This document shows positions 21,480 through 34,364 of a stretch of 64,000 nucleotides of DNA, piece by piece. Location of the stretch: the NCBI GenBank assembly GCA_963921795.1, contig OY997647.1, positions 62,391,155 to 62,455,154 on the forward strand, read 5' to 3'. The position numbers and the translations under genes were made by a program. The notes beneath the pieces were generated by a model. It searched no databases. It was not told the origin of the DNA and worked only from the letters and a program-made list of their open reading frames with translations. Position 1 is the stretch's first letter, and every line of letters begins with the position of its first letter. Origin of the DNA: Nannobrachium achirus. Its lineage: Eukaryota > Chordata > Actinopteri > Myctophiformes > Myctophidae.

Positions 21480-22405
21480 ATTATGTTATGCTTTAACTAT
21501 TGAAAAATAGCAGATCTACAAGCTCACAGCGCGGCACTGCGAGCTTGTAGATCTGCCATTTTTGAAAAATCGTGAAAATGTGTGCAAGTCTTTGAATATA
21601 TTTGACCCGATCTTTGACCCGACTTCTAAATCCTTCCTCTAAATCAGTGGTTCTCAAACCTTTTCATGTCAAGAACCCCCAAAATTACAGGTATTTGGCC
21701 GCGGACTCCCATCTCAAAATATGTTGTTCCAGGGACCCCCAGAAGCAAATAGCCTATTTGAGTTACAAATGTTCGCTTTTAAAGGTGATACACCATGCAT
21801 TTAAAAAGTATTTATGTCATATTGTTTATGTCCCAAAAACGTTTTTCAAAAGGTTTGAGGCTAAATTACCACTCCTGAATAGAGAGCCTCTCTCATTTTT
21901 GAATGGCTCTCAGAGCATTTCAGCTGCAGTACCACCTTTGGCCTGAACTGCGCCACCCCCCCAAAATCTTTTTGAAATAAATTTTTTTTTTGAAAAAAAA
22001 AATCTTTTTGAAAAAATTTTTTTTATTTATTTTTTATTTTTTTTGTGTGATGACGTCACAATCGGCAGATGACGTCACAATCGGCAGCAAATCTGAACAG
22101 CCTGTTTTGAGAACCCGTGGGATACTTTTAACCTTCACCTTCTCAAAACCAGAGAAAGACACAACGGTCAGAAATGGGACTTTGTGAGGATAGAAGGTGC
22201 TAGTGGGACCCCAAAAAAAGGTTTTAAAATAGGAAAAGTGAAATTTCATGGTGTATCACCTTTAAATAGATATATTCAAAGACTTGCAAAAAAGAAAATC
22301 GTGATTTTTCAAAAATAGCAGATCCACAAGCTCGCAGCGCGGCGAGTGCCACGCTGTGAGCTTGTATATCTGCTATTTTTCAATAGTCAAAGCATTAAAT
22401 GATTC
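21480..22405. mobile_element. Family J element with two hairpins and a nested TTAA MITE
   Basis: Hairpins at about 21507-21560 and 22317-22380 flank a hAT-like segment (CAGTGGTTCTCAAACC, 21644). A complete TTAA MITE (21779-22265) splits that segment. The layout matches 10755-11430. Confidence 0.75.
21779..22265. mobile_element. TTAA-bounded MITE (family T5)
   Basis: TTAAAGGTGATACACCAT and the complement at ATGGTGTATCACCTTTAA are exact inverted ends. The flanks rejoin the J sequence seen uninterrupted at 11030-11050, so this is a clean nested insertion. Confidence 0.9.
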
Positions 22406-22732
22406 TAGGCCTAAATGGGTTAATTCTGTTTGTGTTGAATTTGATTCCATTTGTGCTAAATTAACACTCTATTTTACCGTGTAGCTCTCAGGTAGGTACT
22501 ACTGTAGGTAAAGGGATGGATACAATGTGTCACACAGAGGACCCATGGCATGCTGGGGGAAGTGAGTTATTAGTCCACAGGATGTTAGTCACCCCCTCCT
22601 CTTTACGCTCACGCATACAAATGCACACACACCCCCATGACGGCCACTGCTTTACTGCTAGACATGCAAGCATTGGTATTTACCATTTAAGGTTCTAGCT
22701 AGCAGCAATATTTTGACCGCCATAACGACATG

Positions 22733-23154
22733 TAGGCTGGTCACGATTATGACATTTTACATGACGATTAATTGTCACTCAAATAATTGCGATTAACTAT
22801 TTTATTGCGTTTTTGTCGTTGACAATTACATTTCTGTTTGGCTCGTAGGCTCTGAAGTTGCACATGGTAGATAGGACACATAACCCAAATATACAAAGAA
22901 ATGAAGGACATATTTGACAACTTTACACTTTAAAAAGGACATTGATAGTGGAAATAGACGATCTACAAGCTCACAACGCGTCACATCGTGACACGTTGTG
23001 AGCTTGTAGATCTGCTATTTCCACTATTTTTTTAATGTTTGAACATAATATAAACATTTTTCAACAACAACGATTACGACGATTATCACAAAATAATTGC
23101 GATTCTTTCAAATAATTGCGATTAGACGATTATGTAATAATTGTGACAGTCCTA
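22733..23154. mobile_element. hAT-like family B element with shared hairpin
   Basis: TAGGCTGGTCACGATTAT and AATTGTGACAGTCCTA are the ends. The hairpin spans 22946-23026, with TAGTGGAAATAG outer arms. No clear duplication. Confidence 0.75.
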
Positions 23155-23284
23155 GTGACCACTTCATGAAATCTCGTGATTCTAAGTACAGGGTTCAGCT
23201 ATAGAAAATATCCATCACTTTATACCAGATACTGTATACTGTGTAGACAGTAGACACAAACACACACGTTGTGTTTGCCTATGA

Positions 23285-23288
<4 letters not shown>

Positions 23289-23353
<65 letters not shown>
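23289..23353. repeat. (GT)n microsatellite
   Basis: About 32 units. Confidence 0.98.
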
Positions 23354-23355
<2 letters not shown>

Positions 23356-23740
23356 TACGGGCAGCCTTGCCTTTTAGACCATAGGTGCTGGTGCTAGCCC
23401 AGCTTATAGCCCCGCTAGCAGGCTGCGGTAGTAGGACTCACACCGCTCCCCCAACCCCCTCCCTCCCTCCCTCCCTCCCTCTCCCATAGGCAATGGGAAC
23501 TGGGGTAGAGGGCACGGGCTCCATCAGCCAGTCAGATCGCTCGCTGGAGCACTCCCTGCCTGCATGCACACGGCATGGGGGAGGGGACATAAGGGCCAGT
23601 AACATCACACCATGGTGCCAGAAAGCCAAGCAGAGAAGACTGCTCTGCTCTGGGAAAGGCAAAAGAGCATGTTCTCTGGAAAGAGAGCTTCCACCTTCAT
23701 CTTTAGCTGCATTTCTGTGTGGAAAAAGCAGCGTTCTGAG

Positions 23741-24281
23741 CAGTGTCGTTTTTGACAAGCAAATTTTGATTTAGTTTTAGTCATTAGTCTTTTGAATAAA
23801 ATGTAATTTAGTTTTAGTCCTAATTTAGTCACGTGAAAGGTTTTAGTTTTAGTCTGATATTTAGTCGACTAAAATATCATAAGATTTTAGTTGACTAAAT
23901 CTACAGTTGATTTAGTCAACTGAAATGTATTTTGGCAGGCCTTGATGACATCGTAATGACCGATTTTACACTTGGTTGCATGCTGAAAATAGCCGATCTA
24001 CAAGCTCACAACGCGTCGCGCTGCGACGCGTTGTGAGCTTGTAGATCTGCTATTTTCAGCACGCAACACCTGATAGCAAACAAACATAAAATTACTTTCT
24101 CCTCCACTAGTCCCTCCCTAACGTTTTAGTCTAGTTTTTATTTTGTTGACAAAATTGTCAATTATATTTAGTTTTAGTTTCAGTCATCACAGCTTAGTTT
24201 TTATTTAGTTTTCGTCAGTGAAAAAAAAACGCAGTCGACAAACATTTTTCGTCATAGTTTTAGTCGACGAAATCAACACTG
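23741..24281. mobile_element. hAT-like family D element, perfect 8-bp duplication
   Basis: CAGTGTCGTTTTTGACAA and GTCGACGAAATCAACACTG are the ends. GTTCTGAG flanks both sides (23733-23740, 24282-24289). The hairpin at 23975-24067 has outer arms GTTGCATGCTG specific to this family. Confidence 0.9.
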
Positions 24282-24563
24282 GTTCTGAGATGGCTGTGGT
24301 ACCATCGGAAATGCTAGTCGTCTTGTACACGGATTTCATAACCGTTTCTGTATAAAAGCTGTACAGTTTTGCTGCGTAATATCCATTAAACAGTCCTGGA
24401 TTGCAAGCTTAATATTGTATTTAATTACATTTACAGCTGCAATTGATTGATTGATTGATTGAATACTTAATCAACAGTTTGCTAAAAGTACAGAGGTAGA
24501 GTTAGTTACACAATAATGTTAAGAACTAAAACCACTAGGGTTCATGTTGAGGGTGCATTTACT

Positions 24564-24904
<341 letters not shown>

Positions 24905-25229
24905 CGTTAAATAAAACCAAAACATTCTTCATATAACCAGTTCTAGATTAACTCACTGCCTTGGGCAGGAGCATTATGCTCTCTTGCTTTCTGCCTTTCA
25001 AACCAATGAGAACAAGGTCAGCGATGTCTAAACAGACACGAGGCTTTGACAAACAGATGATGATGATAACAGTATTTTCAGTTTCATGTCAAGGGAAAAT
25101 CGATTACTTACATTATTGGACTTTTTACATGTGTTCCTCACACAATATGCTTCCATTTTGCAAAGATAAATGTGTTGTTCCACACTAAATAATATGTATT
25201 CCCATACAAAGGCTACAAAAATATACCCA

Positions 25230-25461
25230 TATCGTCACTGTCGGGCAGAAACCTTGTATCTCCAAGTTTCAAATTTGTATGTTTTTTTTTCGCAAAGTAA
25301 AGCCCTGCTTCATCAGACAAGGCTGTCGCACAAAAGTAGTGAAAACAGCCGATCTACAAGCACACAACGCCTCGCACCAGTAGTTTAAATCATTTTTAAA
25401 CTGATAAATGCAAAACGAACGGTTTTGGACATACACGGTTTTCACCCGACAACGGCGATAT
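25230..25461. mobile_element. Family F MITE with a single hairpin arm
   Basis: ATCGTCACTGTCGGGCAG and CCCGACAACGGCGATAT are the ends. The right hairpin arm is missing after CACAACGCCTCGCACC. Confidence 0.75.
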
Positions 25462-25966
25462 GTAGGCTACAGAAATAAACACAACTTGTGCACGTTGTTT
25501 TTTTTGTCTCCATCTTCCCGCTATCAGACAAACGTATGCTTTCTTGCGAGATATGCGACTGGTCTCAGGGATGGGTGTGTGCCTGTGGTTTCATTACCGT
25601 TACGGAGTGACAAGCATTGTTGTGACCTCAATATGTGTGTTAGGCCTTTAGGCGAAATTGCCCAAGCCAAACAGACACAGGCACACACCGCGGGGACATT
25701 CTTAAGGGCTGATGTCAGAGTGCTTGCTTGGTGGCCGGAGCCAAACAAGGTGAAGAATGGCTCTTCCTGTGTTGTCTTAGCCTTGGAAAATTCCCACTTC
25801 ACAGACAGTACTGGTAACGACACTCCAATACGGCGCTGTCGCAAATATAACCTCTTAAGTTATATAAATGGATAAAAAAAAGACATTGGCTCCCGTGACT
25901 AATCTCCTCGGATGTTCCGTTTTCTACATTAATGAACATAATATTCTATTTTGTGACTTTCTGAAC
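25462..25966. other. No gene recognised
   Basis: Two overlapping open frames on opposite strands (about 25408-25875 and 25524-25844) have no recognisable domain. I regard them as chance. Confidence 0.35.
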
Positions 25967-26599
25967 CAATGGTTCTCAACCTGTGGGTCCCCCAGATGAT
26001 TAGCTTAATGTAATTTATTTTTCTCACTCAACGGTAAACAGGGCTAGTCCCAGTTGTCCGGTGTCCCAGTTGGGCAAACAGACTGTAAAGCAAGCGATCT
26101 TCATGCGTTTATCGTGCGCTGCATAAATATAACGATAGCGGCATAAATATAACGATTGCATTCACCACGGCTTCGTAACTTAGCGGGCACTCGCGCCTGC
26201 GGCGCTCGGGCGCGAAGAGCAGGACCAAGGTCCACTGGCCTTTGCGCCGCTTGCAATGTCGTGGACAATAATTACAGTCTGTTCGCCCAACTGGGACACC
26301 GGACAACTGGGATTTTCCCCGGTAAACAAACCAACATACAGTATAAGTGTATATTTGCACATTTATAAAGTGACAATTTAAGGACTTTCAGGACCGTTTT
26401 AATACCAAACGGGCCAAACTGTCAAATATTAAGTAAGCAAGAGGCGAACGCTGTGAAAATAGCATATAGATTGTCTATTTTCATAATATTTATCTGTGGT
26501 GCCGAGTCACATTAAATGTAATACCTACAATTCCAAGTGCTTGTCAGTTAAAATACGATTATTTGAGGAGTCGCGGCCTGAAAAGGTTGAGAACCACTG
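25967..26599. mobile_element. hAT-like family A element split by a Mutator-like element
   Basis: CAATGGTTCTCAACCTGT and GGTTGAGAACCACTG are the ends. Flanks TTCTGAAC and TTCTAAAC differ at one base. The hairpin (about 26452-26485) is degenerate. Confidence 0.85.
26041..26319. mobile_element. Mutator-like MITE K with shared GC-rich core
   Basis: Ends are GGGCTAGTCCCAGTTGTC and the complement of GGGAAAATCCCAGTTGTC, continuing through CGGTGTCCCAGTTGGGC. CGGTAAACA (9 bp) flanks both sides. The core includes the complement of CACGACATTGCAAGCGG and of GTGAATGCAATCGTTATA. The same core fills the elements at 39938-40278 and 48765-49117. Confidence 0.88.
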
Positions 26600-26921
26600 T
26601 TCTAAACCAAGGGAAATGTTGAAAGTTATATATAACACTTATATCAATATATTGTTAAGTGTCTCACAAAAAATACTGTTCTATATATATATAATATAAG
26701 CAGATTTCTTGCAGTTGGTCAAAGCCTTCCGAGTGAGAGCGCACCACATTCTGTCTGCCCCGGAGAGACGGCTGTGTGGTGTGACCCACAGTCCTCTGAC
26801 TGACTGACACACCCACAGTCCTCTGACTGACACACCCACCCACCCCATTCCAACACATCAGGCCAAAGCAGGTGTCAAGAGGGATTAGGTATCCAACCGC
26901 CATGCAAAGAAGCATGCCGCG

Positions 26922-26924
<3 letters not shown>

Positions 26925-26981
<57 letters not shown>
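26925..26981. repeat. (AC)n microsatellite
   Basis: About 27 units. Confidence 0.97.
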
Positions 26982-26983
<2 letters not shown>

Positions 26984-27093
26984 AGACGCACGTGTTCGCT
27001 ACGGTGAAAAGCAGCGACGTCCGTTCATAGAATCTCCCGGAAATTCTTGAAAAGAAGGGGAAAAAATAAACCTCACTAAAGTGTCAGTTAGAC

Positions 27094-27273
27094 CAGTGGT
27101 TCTCAAAGTGGATTCCAGGGACTTTGTGGGGGTCTAAATTGACACATACAAGTCTGTAACTCTAACAGCATACAAATGGAACCAAATGGACCCTAACGGG
27201 TCCATTTGGTTCCATTTGTACACTGTCAGAGTTAAGGGGAAACCTTGAAAAGGTAAAGGTTTGAGAAACACTG
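27094..27273. mobile_element. hAT-like MITE, perfect 8-bp duplication
   Basis: CAGTGGTTCTCAAAGTGG and GGTTTGAGAAACACTG are the ends. AGTTAGAC flanks both sides (27086-27093, 27274-27281). Inside is a small palindrome, TAACTCTAACAG to CTGTCAGAGTTA, with GGTCCATTTGGTTCCA arms. Confidence 0.9.
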
Positions 27274-27323
27274 AGTTAGACCCACTACACTGACAATAGA
27301 TTATTCTCCGCTGTTTTTATCTG

Positions 27324-27324
<1 letters not shown>

Positions 27325-27365
<41 letters not shown>
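27325..27365. repeat. (AC)n microsatellite
   Basis: About 20 units. Confidence 0.96.
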
Positions 27366-27367
<2 letters not shown>

Positions 27368-27871
27368 CAACTCTCTACAAGTTACGATGGTTAGGGAGGG
27401 AGAGTGGAGGGCGGTGGAGCAAAGACTAATGGAGCCAGACGACTGAGAGAGGGGCGGCGCTGAGTGCTATTCCAGATATAAAAATACAGAACCGTCTAGG
27501 CGGCTAGTAGCGACAGGGCTAAAAGCCAGTCTGGAATGTCTCGGCCCGGGATAATCTGTGGAATACCCAATCTGGACCGTTGGCTCGCACCAATCACAGG
27601 AATCCCATCTGTGCCAGACAAAGCTCCTTTTCATACAAGTCACAAGTACCTCCACTCGACCCTCCCCCGCCCTCCCCTCCTCCCCTCCTCCCCTTTCCAT
27701 CCATGCCCCATTTCACAACCCCCCCCCCCTTTCCTCCCCTCCCCTCCCCCGGCCCCTCTTTGCCACTTTGTATGCCATTCTGTTTTTCCGTCCTTTCGTT
27801 TTGTCTATACCTCGTTTCCCTTTCTCTGCCGCCCGCCCGCCCAGGCCAGGCCCCCGCCCCCGCTCTCCACT

Positions 27872-28439
27872 CAGGGGTGTCGCACCAAATTCTGGGCCCT
27901 GGGTACAAGGACTCACTGCGGGCCCCCCCATGAATGTTTAACCCATTTAGACTGGGAACGCATTATTACGCATTATTTTAGCAATTGAAAAATAGCAAGC
28001 AGATATACAAGCTCACAGTAGCCGTGCTGTGAGCTTGTAGATCTGCTATTTTTGAAAAGTCGAGAACATTTTGTGCAAGTCTTTGAATATTTCAAATCAT
28101 CCTTCTAAGGTTTAAAAAAAGTGGTGCTCAAACCTTTTCATGTGAAGGACCCCCAAAAGGATATGCATTTGGCCACAGACCCCCATCTCAAAATATTTAG
28201 TTCCAGGGACCCCCCCAGAAGCAACATTTGAGTTAAAATACACATATTCAAAGATTTGCACACATTTTCACAACTTTTCAAAAAATAGCAGATCTACAAG
28301 CTCGCAGCGCGATGTGAGCTTGTATATCTGCTATTTTCCAGCAGCTAAAGTATACAATAATCAAGGCCCCCTCCACCACCTTGGGCCCCTAGGAACTCAG
28401 TCCCACTTCCCCCCCTCCACCTTATGTGACGCCCGTGTC
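27872..28439. mobile_element. Family H element carrying family J double hairpin
   Basis: CAGGGGTGTCGCACCAAA and TATGTGACGCCCGTG are imperfect inverted ends. Inside lie hairpins at about 27985-28055 and 28285-28340 around a hAT-like GGACCCCCAAAAGGATA segment. A second copy occupies about 47596-48755. Confidence 0.7.
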
Positions 28440-28977
28440 TCTCCAGTGGTAACCCCTGTTGGCGTGTTGCCACGGAACACACATACACATGGACACGCCT
28501 GCTGATGTTTTGAAACTCTGCCAGTTACTACATAGTAAAGGGTGGGGGCAGGGGGCGGTGGCCGCAAGCCGCTCCGCTGATTGGATGACCCGGGCAGAGC
28601 GGAGAAGGAAAACAAACCACAGTCAGCTGGCCTCCTTAGCCAGCGAACATGTGACACAGAGAGAGAGGCGGTAAGAAGAAAAAAAAGGAAAGAAAAAAAA
28701 AGAAGGGAGAAATGCGGAGGGGGAAAAAAAAAAGAAGCGAGAATGGAAAGGGAGGAAGAAATTGGAGAAGAGCGACGGACGGACAGGAGAGTGAGAGAGA
28801 AGCGAGGGCGAGCAACTGTGAGAGAGTTGATCCTCAAAACATCCACAAGCGCAGAGACAAAGACATGCCGTCTGGTTTGAATTATAATGTCGTTGCTGCC
28901 TGGGTTTGTTTTAATGTTTTAGCTTTTCTTGTGGACCAGTAACTTATGTAATATGTACATTTACTTCCATACTGTAC
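28440..28977. other. No gene recognised
   Basis: Contains a purine-rich stretch (about 28660-28800). Its lysine- and arginine-rich open frames are compositional. Confidence 0.35.
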
Positions 28978-29276
28978 TTAAAGGGGAAGACCACCCATTT
29001 TCAATATTGAACTATGTCATTAATATACCTTAGAGGAAATAAGAAAAAAGTTCCCCCTCTTCTGTGTTGCCTAGAACTGGAGGATTGATTTGGGGGTTTG
29101 TATTGTAAAGTACAATGTGTGTCATCAAGTTGTACTTTACAATACAAACCCCAAAATCAATCTTCCAGTTTTAGGCAACACAGAAGGGAGGGAACTTTTT
29201 TCTATTTCCACACGACTCCTCTAGGGTATATTAATGACATAGTTCAATATTGAAAATGGGTGGTCTTCCCCTTTAA
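28978..29276. mobile_element. TTAA-bounded palindromic MITE (family T2)
   Basis: TTAAAGGGGAAGACCACC and its exact complement are the ends. Arms of about 140 bp pair almost throughout, around a short centre near TGTGTCATCAAG. GTAC flanks both sides of the TTAA. Confidence 0.9.
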
Positions 29277-30020
29277 GTACTTTCTTTTTTTTGCAAGCGC
29301 ATGACTTTCAATTCCAAATATTTTACTTTTGACTCTCGGAAGGTCGGAAGGGGCTGAAACTTAATACAAATATATTATGAATGAATCACTTAAGCTCCAT
29401 TTCCAGAGCCACCCTTTACTCTGCTATTTGCACCATTATTATAATTTTTCTGAAAATGAAATTTCCTTTTTTTTTCCTGCGTTCTTTGACATTATTTTGG
29501 AAATGTTCTAAATGTCAACACAGCAACGCATTGACATTAAAAATAAACGTACTTCGTCATTTGTATTTTTGAACACGTTGTGGAGTACCTTCTTGAGTGC
29601 ATACTTTGTTCACCACACCAAGAAGCTCTGGTTACTGGTGACCCACTCTCTCTCTCTCTCTCTCTCTCTGTCTGTCCACTGCCCTCACAAACACGCACCG
29701 AGTAGAGAGGGAGCGTCTGCCCTGCATACACACACGTCACACACACACGGCTCGCATACCAGCGTGGCATCCTAAAGAGCGCGACCTTTACAAGAAACAG
29801 CCTGCTGACACAAGCAGGCAGACACACACAAATACCTCGCGTGTTCACAATTTGGTCCAAAAGACAAGTAATAAAGCCGGATTTTACAAAACATTGTGCG
29901 GCGCTGTCGCGCACGCCACAAATAAAATCACACCTAAATTAGCTCTCAACCCAAAAGACACGGACAAAACTAAGCGAGCGTAAAGGTGCAACTGCACTGA
30001 ACAATTAAATGGCACAGGTT
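29277..30020. other. No gene recognised
   Basis: Contains a short (CT)n run at 29647-29670. No coding signal. Confidence 0.35.
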
Positions 30021-30024
30021 CCGT

Positions 30025-30449
30025 TAGGAATGGGACGATATGAACATTTCATATCACGATTATTGTGACAAAAGAAATCACGATTTACGATATTATCGCG
30101 ATAATCAAATCCATTATTCTGGGGCGGAACATTTGCCAAAAATAGCCGGTCTACAAGCTCACAACGTGTCGCAAAATGCGACGCGTTGTGAGCTTGTAGA
30201 TCGGCTATTTTTTGGCAAAGACATTTGATAGAGTGAAAAAAAAAGACTGTATCAAGTACGTATATTATAAGTACCTTTTACCAATTATAGAGGGTTTAAA
30301 TGGTACCAGATATGCAGCTCTGCAAATAAGAAAGATTAATTGATCCCAGTGCATGACGGGAGGACGACATCACGATAAATAAAATCTCCACGATACGATT
30401 ATCGTGAGTGTTTTTTACCACAATAGAATCTCTTATCGTCCCATCCCTA
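30025..30449. mobile_element. hAT-like family C element with shared hairpin
   Basis: TAGGAATGGGACGATATG and TTATCGTCCCATCCCTA are the ends. Flanks GGTTCCGT and GGTTGAGT agree at 6 of 8. The hairpin at 30132-30219 has outer arms TTTGCCAAAAATAG unique to this family and a GTCTACAAGCTCACAA core. Confidence 0.82.
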
Positions 30450-30659
30450 GGTTGAGTTAAATGTGGTCAAATAATAATCGTCAAATAAGCATAAGACAGG
30501 TGGACACCTGTCCGTCATAGAAAGTGACGTTTTTTTTTTAACAGTTTTGGAACGGCCGATAAGCCCCGATGTCGGACACAATGTGACAAACGCCTTCCTT
30601 TCCATCCGTTAATGTACAAAGTCCAAGGCCCTCAAATTGGACATCAAAGCGTCCCTGCA

Positions 30660-30872
30660 CGCACACACACACACACACACACGCACACACACACGCACAC
30701 ACGCACACACATCCCTTTCCTTCACATTCACAACAGAACACACACAGGAAACATTGGGGCTGCTCTCTAATTATTGGGCACATGTTGTGCATTAAAGCCC
30801 TGGAAGTCCAACTTCACATAATCCACGTGCACGCACACGCACACGCACACACACACAAACACACACACACAC
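30660..30872. repeat. Interrupted (AC)n tracts
   Basis: Two runs (30660-30712, 30829-30872) with GC steps. Confidence 0.9.
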
Positions 30873-31120
30873 CTTAATTTGATAACTGCCAACAGATGGG
30901 AGATGCTCTCCGCAAAAAAAAAAAGAAGAAACCCTGCCGTCATACACACTCTCACAAGACGCATCCGCGAGCGATGAAAACGTAATCGTTTGGGCCGTCG
31001 ATGGTGGCAGCTGCTAAATCGTGTTGGGGAGGATATTTTCTCCATCCGTACGCGTCGTCTCCGACACGCCGCAGACGGAGAGGGCTGATGAGAAAGCCAG
31101 GAGCCAGCAGAGGAAATCCC

Positions 31121-31122
<2 letters not shown>

Positions 31123-31170
<48 letters not shown>
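31123..31170. repeat. (GT)n microsatellite
   Basis: About 22 units ending in GCGCGTGC. Confidence 0.96.
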
Positions 31171-31173
<3 letters not shown>

Positions 31174-31690
31174 TGCATGAGAGAGAAAAAGAGAAGGAAA
31201 GAACCCAGGAGGTATAAACTGAAATTACAGGAATTCCTCTGGCCTTGTATCAGGCCCAGCTCGGGGGTTAGGTTTCCTCACAACACTGTGTGTGTGCGCG
31301 CGCGTGTGCACGTTCGGAGTACACGTGCGTGTATGTGTGACGAAGTTTCCCCCCCTCTACATGCAGTCATTTAGCTGCTAATGCTCCTCTCTCCAGTCAA
31401 CGTAGGAGAAGTGCAACCACAGAATAAGCTTAGATTCCTAGATCATCAGCATTACAACTAATAGCCTAATTAGAAGGAGGTCAGACTGAGTCAGAGCCGC
31501 CGCCGGCCCGGCTCAGATGAAGTTCCTGGGTTCCTAGAGGATCCGGTAGCCGTGGAGGAAGTGCCCAGTAGGAGAGGATTAAAGCACGCGCGAAGAGAAG
31601 AGGAAGATTCTCTCGTTGGGATTTTCTTACTCATAAAACACAAGTTCATATAATTCACAATTCATATAATCAGAGCACAGAAGGAACTTG
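31171..31690. other. No gene or repeat recognised
   Basis: Intron 3 sequence of ordinary composition. Confidence 0.35.
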
Positions 31691-31694
31691 CAAC

Positions 31695-31900
31695 TAGGGA
31701 TGGGACGATAAGCGATATTATCGTGTATCGTGATATCGTCCTCCGTCATGCACTGGGATCAATTCACCTTTTATTTGCCGAGCTGCATATCCGGTAGCAC
31801 TTAAACCCTCTATAATTGGTAAAAGATACTTTGATAGTTAGTACTTCATAGTTGTTTTTTTCACTCGTAAATCGCACAACAATTGTGGCAATTAACGTAA
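31695..31900. mobile_element. hAT-like family C fragment
   Basis: TAGGGATGGGACGATAAG followed by text shared with 30230-30360 (CACTGGGATCAATT, CTATAATTGGTAAAAG), partly inverted. The hairpin is missing. Confidence 0.65.
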
Positions 31901-33025
31901 GTATAGACTTTAGTCTGATGTGAAGGACTGTCAAAGACAAAATACCCATTATTTTTGTTCTAAAAATAAGTTAATCCAGGGATTGTCCACTGTGTCGGGT
32001 AGGTGGCTCTGTATGGTGTATCAAATTATTATATTTGATACAGCCTTTAGTTGAACGTCTTTTTTTCCCTTCTTTGGAACACACGTCTCAAAAAGTGATT
32101 TAAAGAAAAAAAAATCTATGGGATTTTTGATGGCGTGGCTTTGGTGCTCTATACCAGCAGTTCTCAATTTAGCCCCTTTTCCACTGACATGGCCCAACAC
32201 CACACCACTCCACACCGCCCACTTGTGCCAGGTTTTCCACTACAAGGACCTGGGTAGAGTGGTGTAAAAGTGGTACTAAACATGGTACGATAAAAGTATC
32301 CAATCTAGAGTAGGTCTAGCAGAGTAGCCGTCATTAATCCAGCTGTTCGGTGCCACCAAGATTTTGTGACTCCCCGAACCGAACCGAACAATAAATCCGC
32401 CCTAAGCGGTCCATTTGGTTTAGCGGTCCATTCGGGGGTCTGTGGCCTAATGCATACCAGTCTGAAGGTCTGAGAACCGCTGCTATTGTGGCGTTTCCTG
32501 GGCGAAGGGTGACAGCATGGGTAAAAAGTCCTTCCTTATGGGGAATGCTGCTCAGCCTGCTCCAGTGACCCCTCCACCCCTGACCCCACCCCCGACCCCT
32601 GCTATAAAAAGACTCGCCGATGGGGTGTGTGTGTGTGTGTGTGTGTGTGTATACGTGCAGCCATGCACGAGGTATAGCACAAGGTAGCGGGGAGGGGGGG
32701 GCGGGGGCAGCCCAGGCCCTCCCCCCCCCAATCGCACCCCCCAGGGAGGTTGTCATGGTGACAGCAACAGTTTAATCGGAGGCGCCGAGTCACATTTTGC
32801 CGGATTATCATATCATTAGCGGAGGCCATCCCCTCCTCGGCGCGCTGTGCGTGTGCATTTAAACAAGGGCGAGGGCCAACATCACAGCGAGTTGAGGGCG
32901 TCCTTTGATGTAATCCAATTTTCCATTTCCATTGCACATGCAGCGTGGGGGCCAAGGCTAGCCTAGCTACGGCCACTCACAGATAGGACTGGCACGTTGT
33001 GCTGGGAAAGGAAACGCAGGCCCGC
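31901..33025. other. No gene; short repeat pieces
   Basis: A block GCTGTTCGGTGCCACC (about 32342) reappears at about 63604. A short (GT)n lies at 32624-32651. No coding evidence. Confidence 0.35.
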
Positions 33026-33028
33026 ACA

Positions 33029-33552
33029 ACGTCACCGTCGGGCAGAAACCTTGTATCTCCCAAGTTTCAAATGTCTGTTTTTTTGGTAAATTAAAGCCTT
33101 AAGCCCTTTGGACACAGGCGCGTTTAACCGCACGGATAAAACGGACAATATAATGTTTTGAAAAGAAAACAATGATTCTCTATGACCTCATGCACACCGG
33201 CTCCGAATTAGCCGTGCGACAAGTGGCTGCCGTCGTGCGTTTCTTTCTCGATCGAACCCAGTTCGATTTGTGCGTCTTGTCGCATGCGGTAAAAAACTCA
33301 TCATTCCTTTTATGACTCCTTTTTGGATCCGCAGCGCCGACTCCGCACAACCTTGCACACCAAATCCAATGCGTTTTTTATTCATGCCGCAAACGAAAAA
33401 AACGCAACTGTCCTGTGTGCAAAGGGCTTTACTTCATCATACAAAAGTGTCGCACAAAAGTAAATCGTTTTAAATCGTTTTGTTTTTTTTAATAATAAAG
33501 AAAAGGAAGGTTTTTGGAAATAGAAGGTTTCCACCCGACAAAACAACGATAT
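33029..33552. mobile_element. Family F MITE split by another element
   Basis: CGTCACCGTCGGGCAGAA and CCCGACAAAACAACGATA are the outer ends. A second element (33101-33429), with ends AAGCCCTTTGGACACAGG and the complement of AAGCCCTTTGCACACAGG, replaces the hairpin region. Confidence 0.7.
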
Positions 33553-34135
33553 TCACTTTGTGTATAGACTTAAACTATCTGTTTGTAGGCCCAGAGAAAA
33601 ATGAATATTTATGGTACCTATGGTTAGATGATGTAGCAAGAGTACAAGTAAGAAATCTTTAGAATATTGCCAAATGGACTTCTATTGAAATATTTAGCTC
33701 AAATGTGAATTAGCTGAATATCTTACATGCAGAGGAATTAAAATATTATTTTTTAACCAAATAAGCAGCAAGGGATCCATTCCTGACCATCTTCATAAAT
33801 GCTCTTTCCCCAGTAGTCAGGGAAACTGAATCTAAAATTAAAATGAGTTTGTATATTCCGGCAGAGAACCTCTGGCTCTTCTCTCCAGTGCCTCGATTCT
33901 TTCCCATCGTCGTATGAGTCTCTTGGTTAGTTTAGATGCAGGCTGAATCTCCTGGTGGTTAATATGTCCGTATATACAGAGTAGACAAATAGGAACCGTA
34001 CATCCAAGTGAACGTTTCTCGTTGACCACACGTGGTCTACCTATGTTATTGTTTTTCTAGATCGATATTCCTAGGCATTTGTTGTATTGTTGTTGATGTA
34101 CTGACATATTAGCTTGCTTATTATAGTGATGTATT
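33553..34135. other. No gene or repeat recognised
   Basis: Intron 3 sequence. Confidence 0.35.
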
Positions 34136-34139
34136 ACCT

Positions 34140-34197
34140 GCTTATTGTAAGTCGCTTTGGATTAAGAGCGTCTGCTAAATGCCTAAATTGTAAATTG
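34140..34197 (+). mobile_element. LINE/SINE 3' tail
   Basis: GTAAGTCGCTTTGGATT, AAGAGCGTCTGCTAAATG and a short A-rich repeat follow each other. This is the conserved 3' tail shared by many fish L2/CR1-type LINEs and the SINEs that use them. Only the tail is present. Confidence 0.75.
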
Positions 34198-34364
34198 CCA
34201 TTAAGAATTGTCATTCCGTTTCGTTGGCTCAGCTAGCCAATTACCCATAGTTATTGTGAGGGAAAGAAAAGGATAGTTATAGCAATAATCTTGAGGCCTT
34301 ATTTTCCCTGATCATTGTGCAAAACCCTCAACCTGACACCTTCCATCATGAATGGTTGATGACG

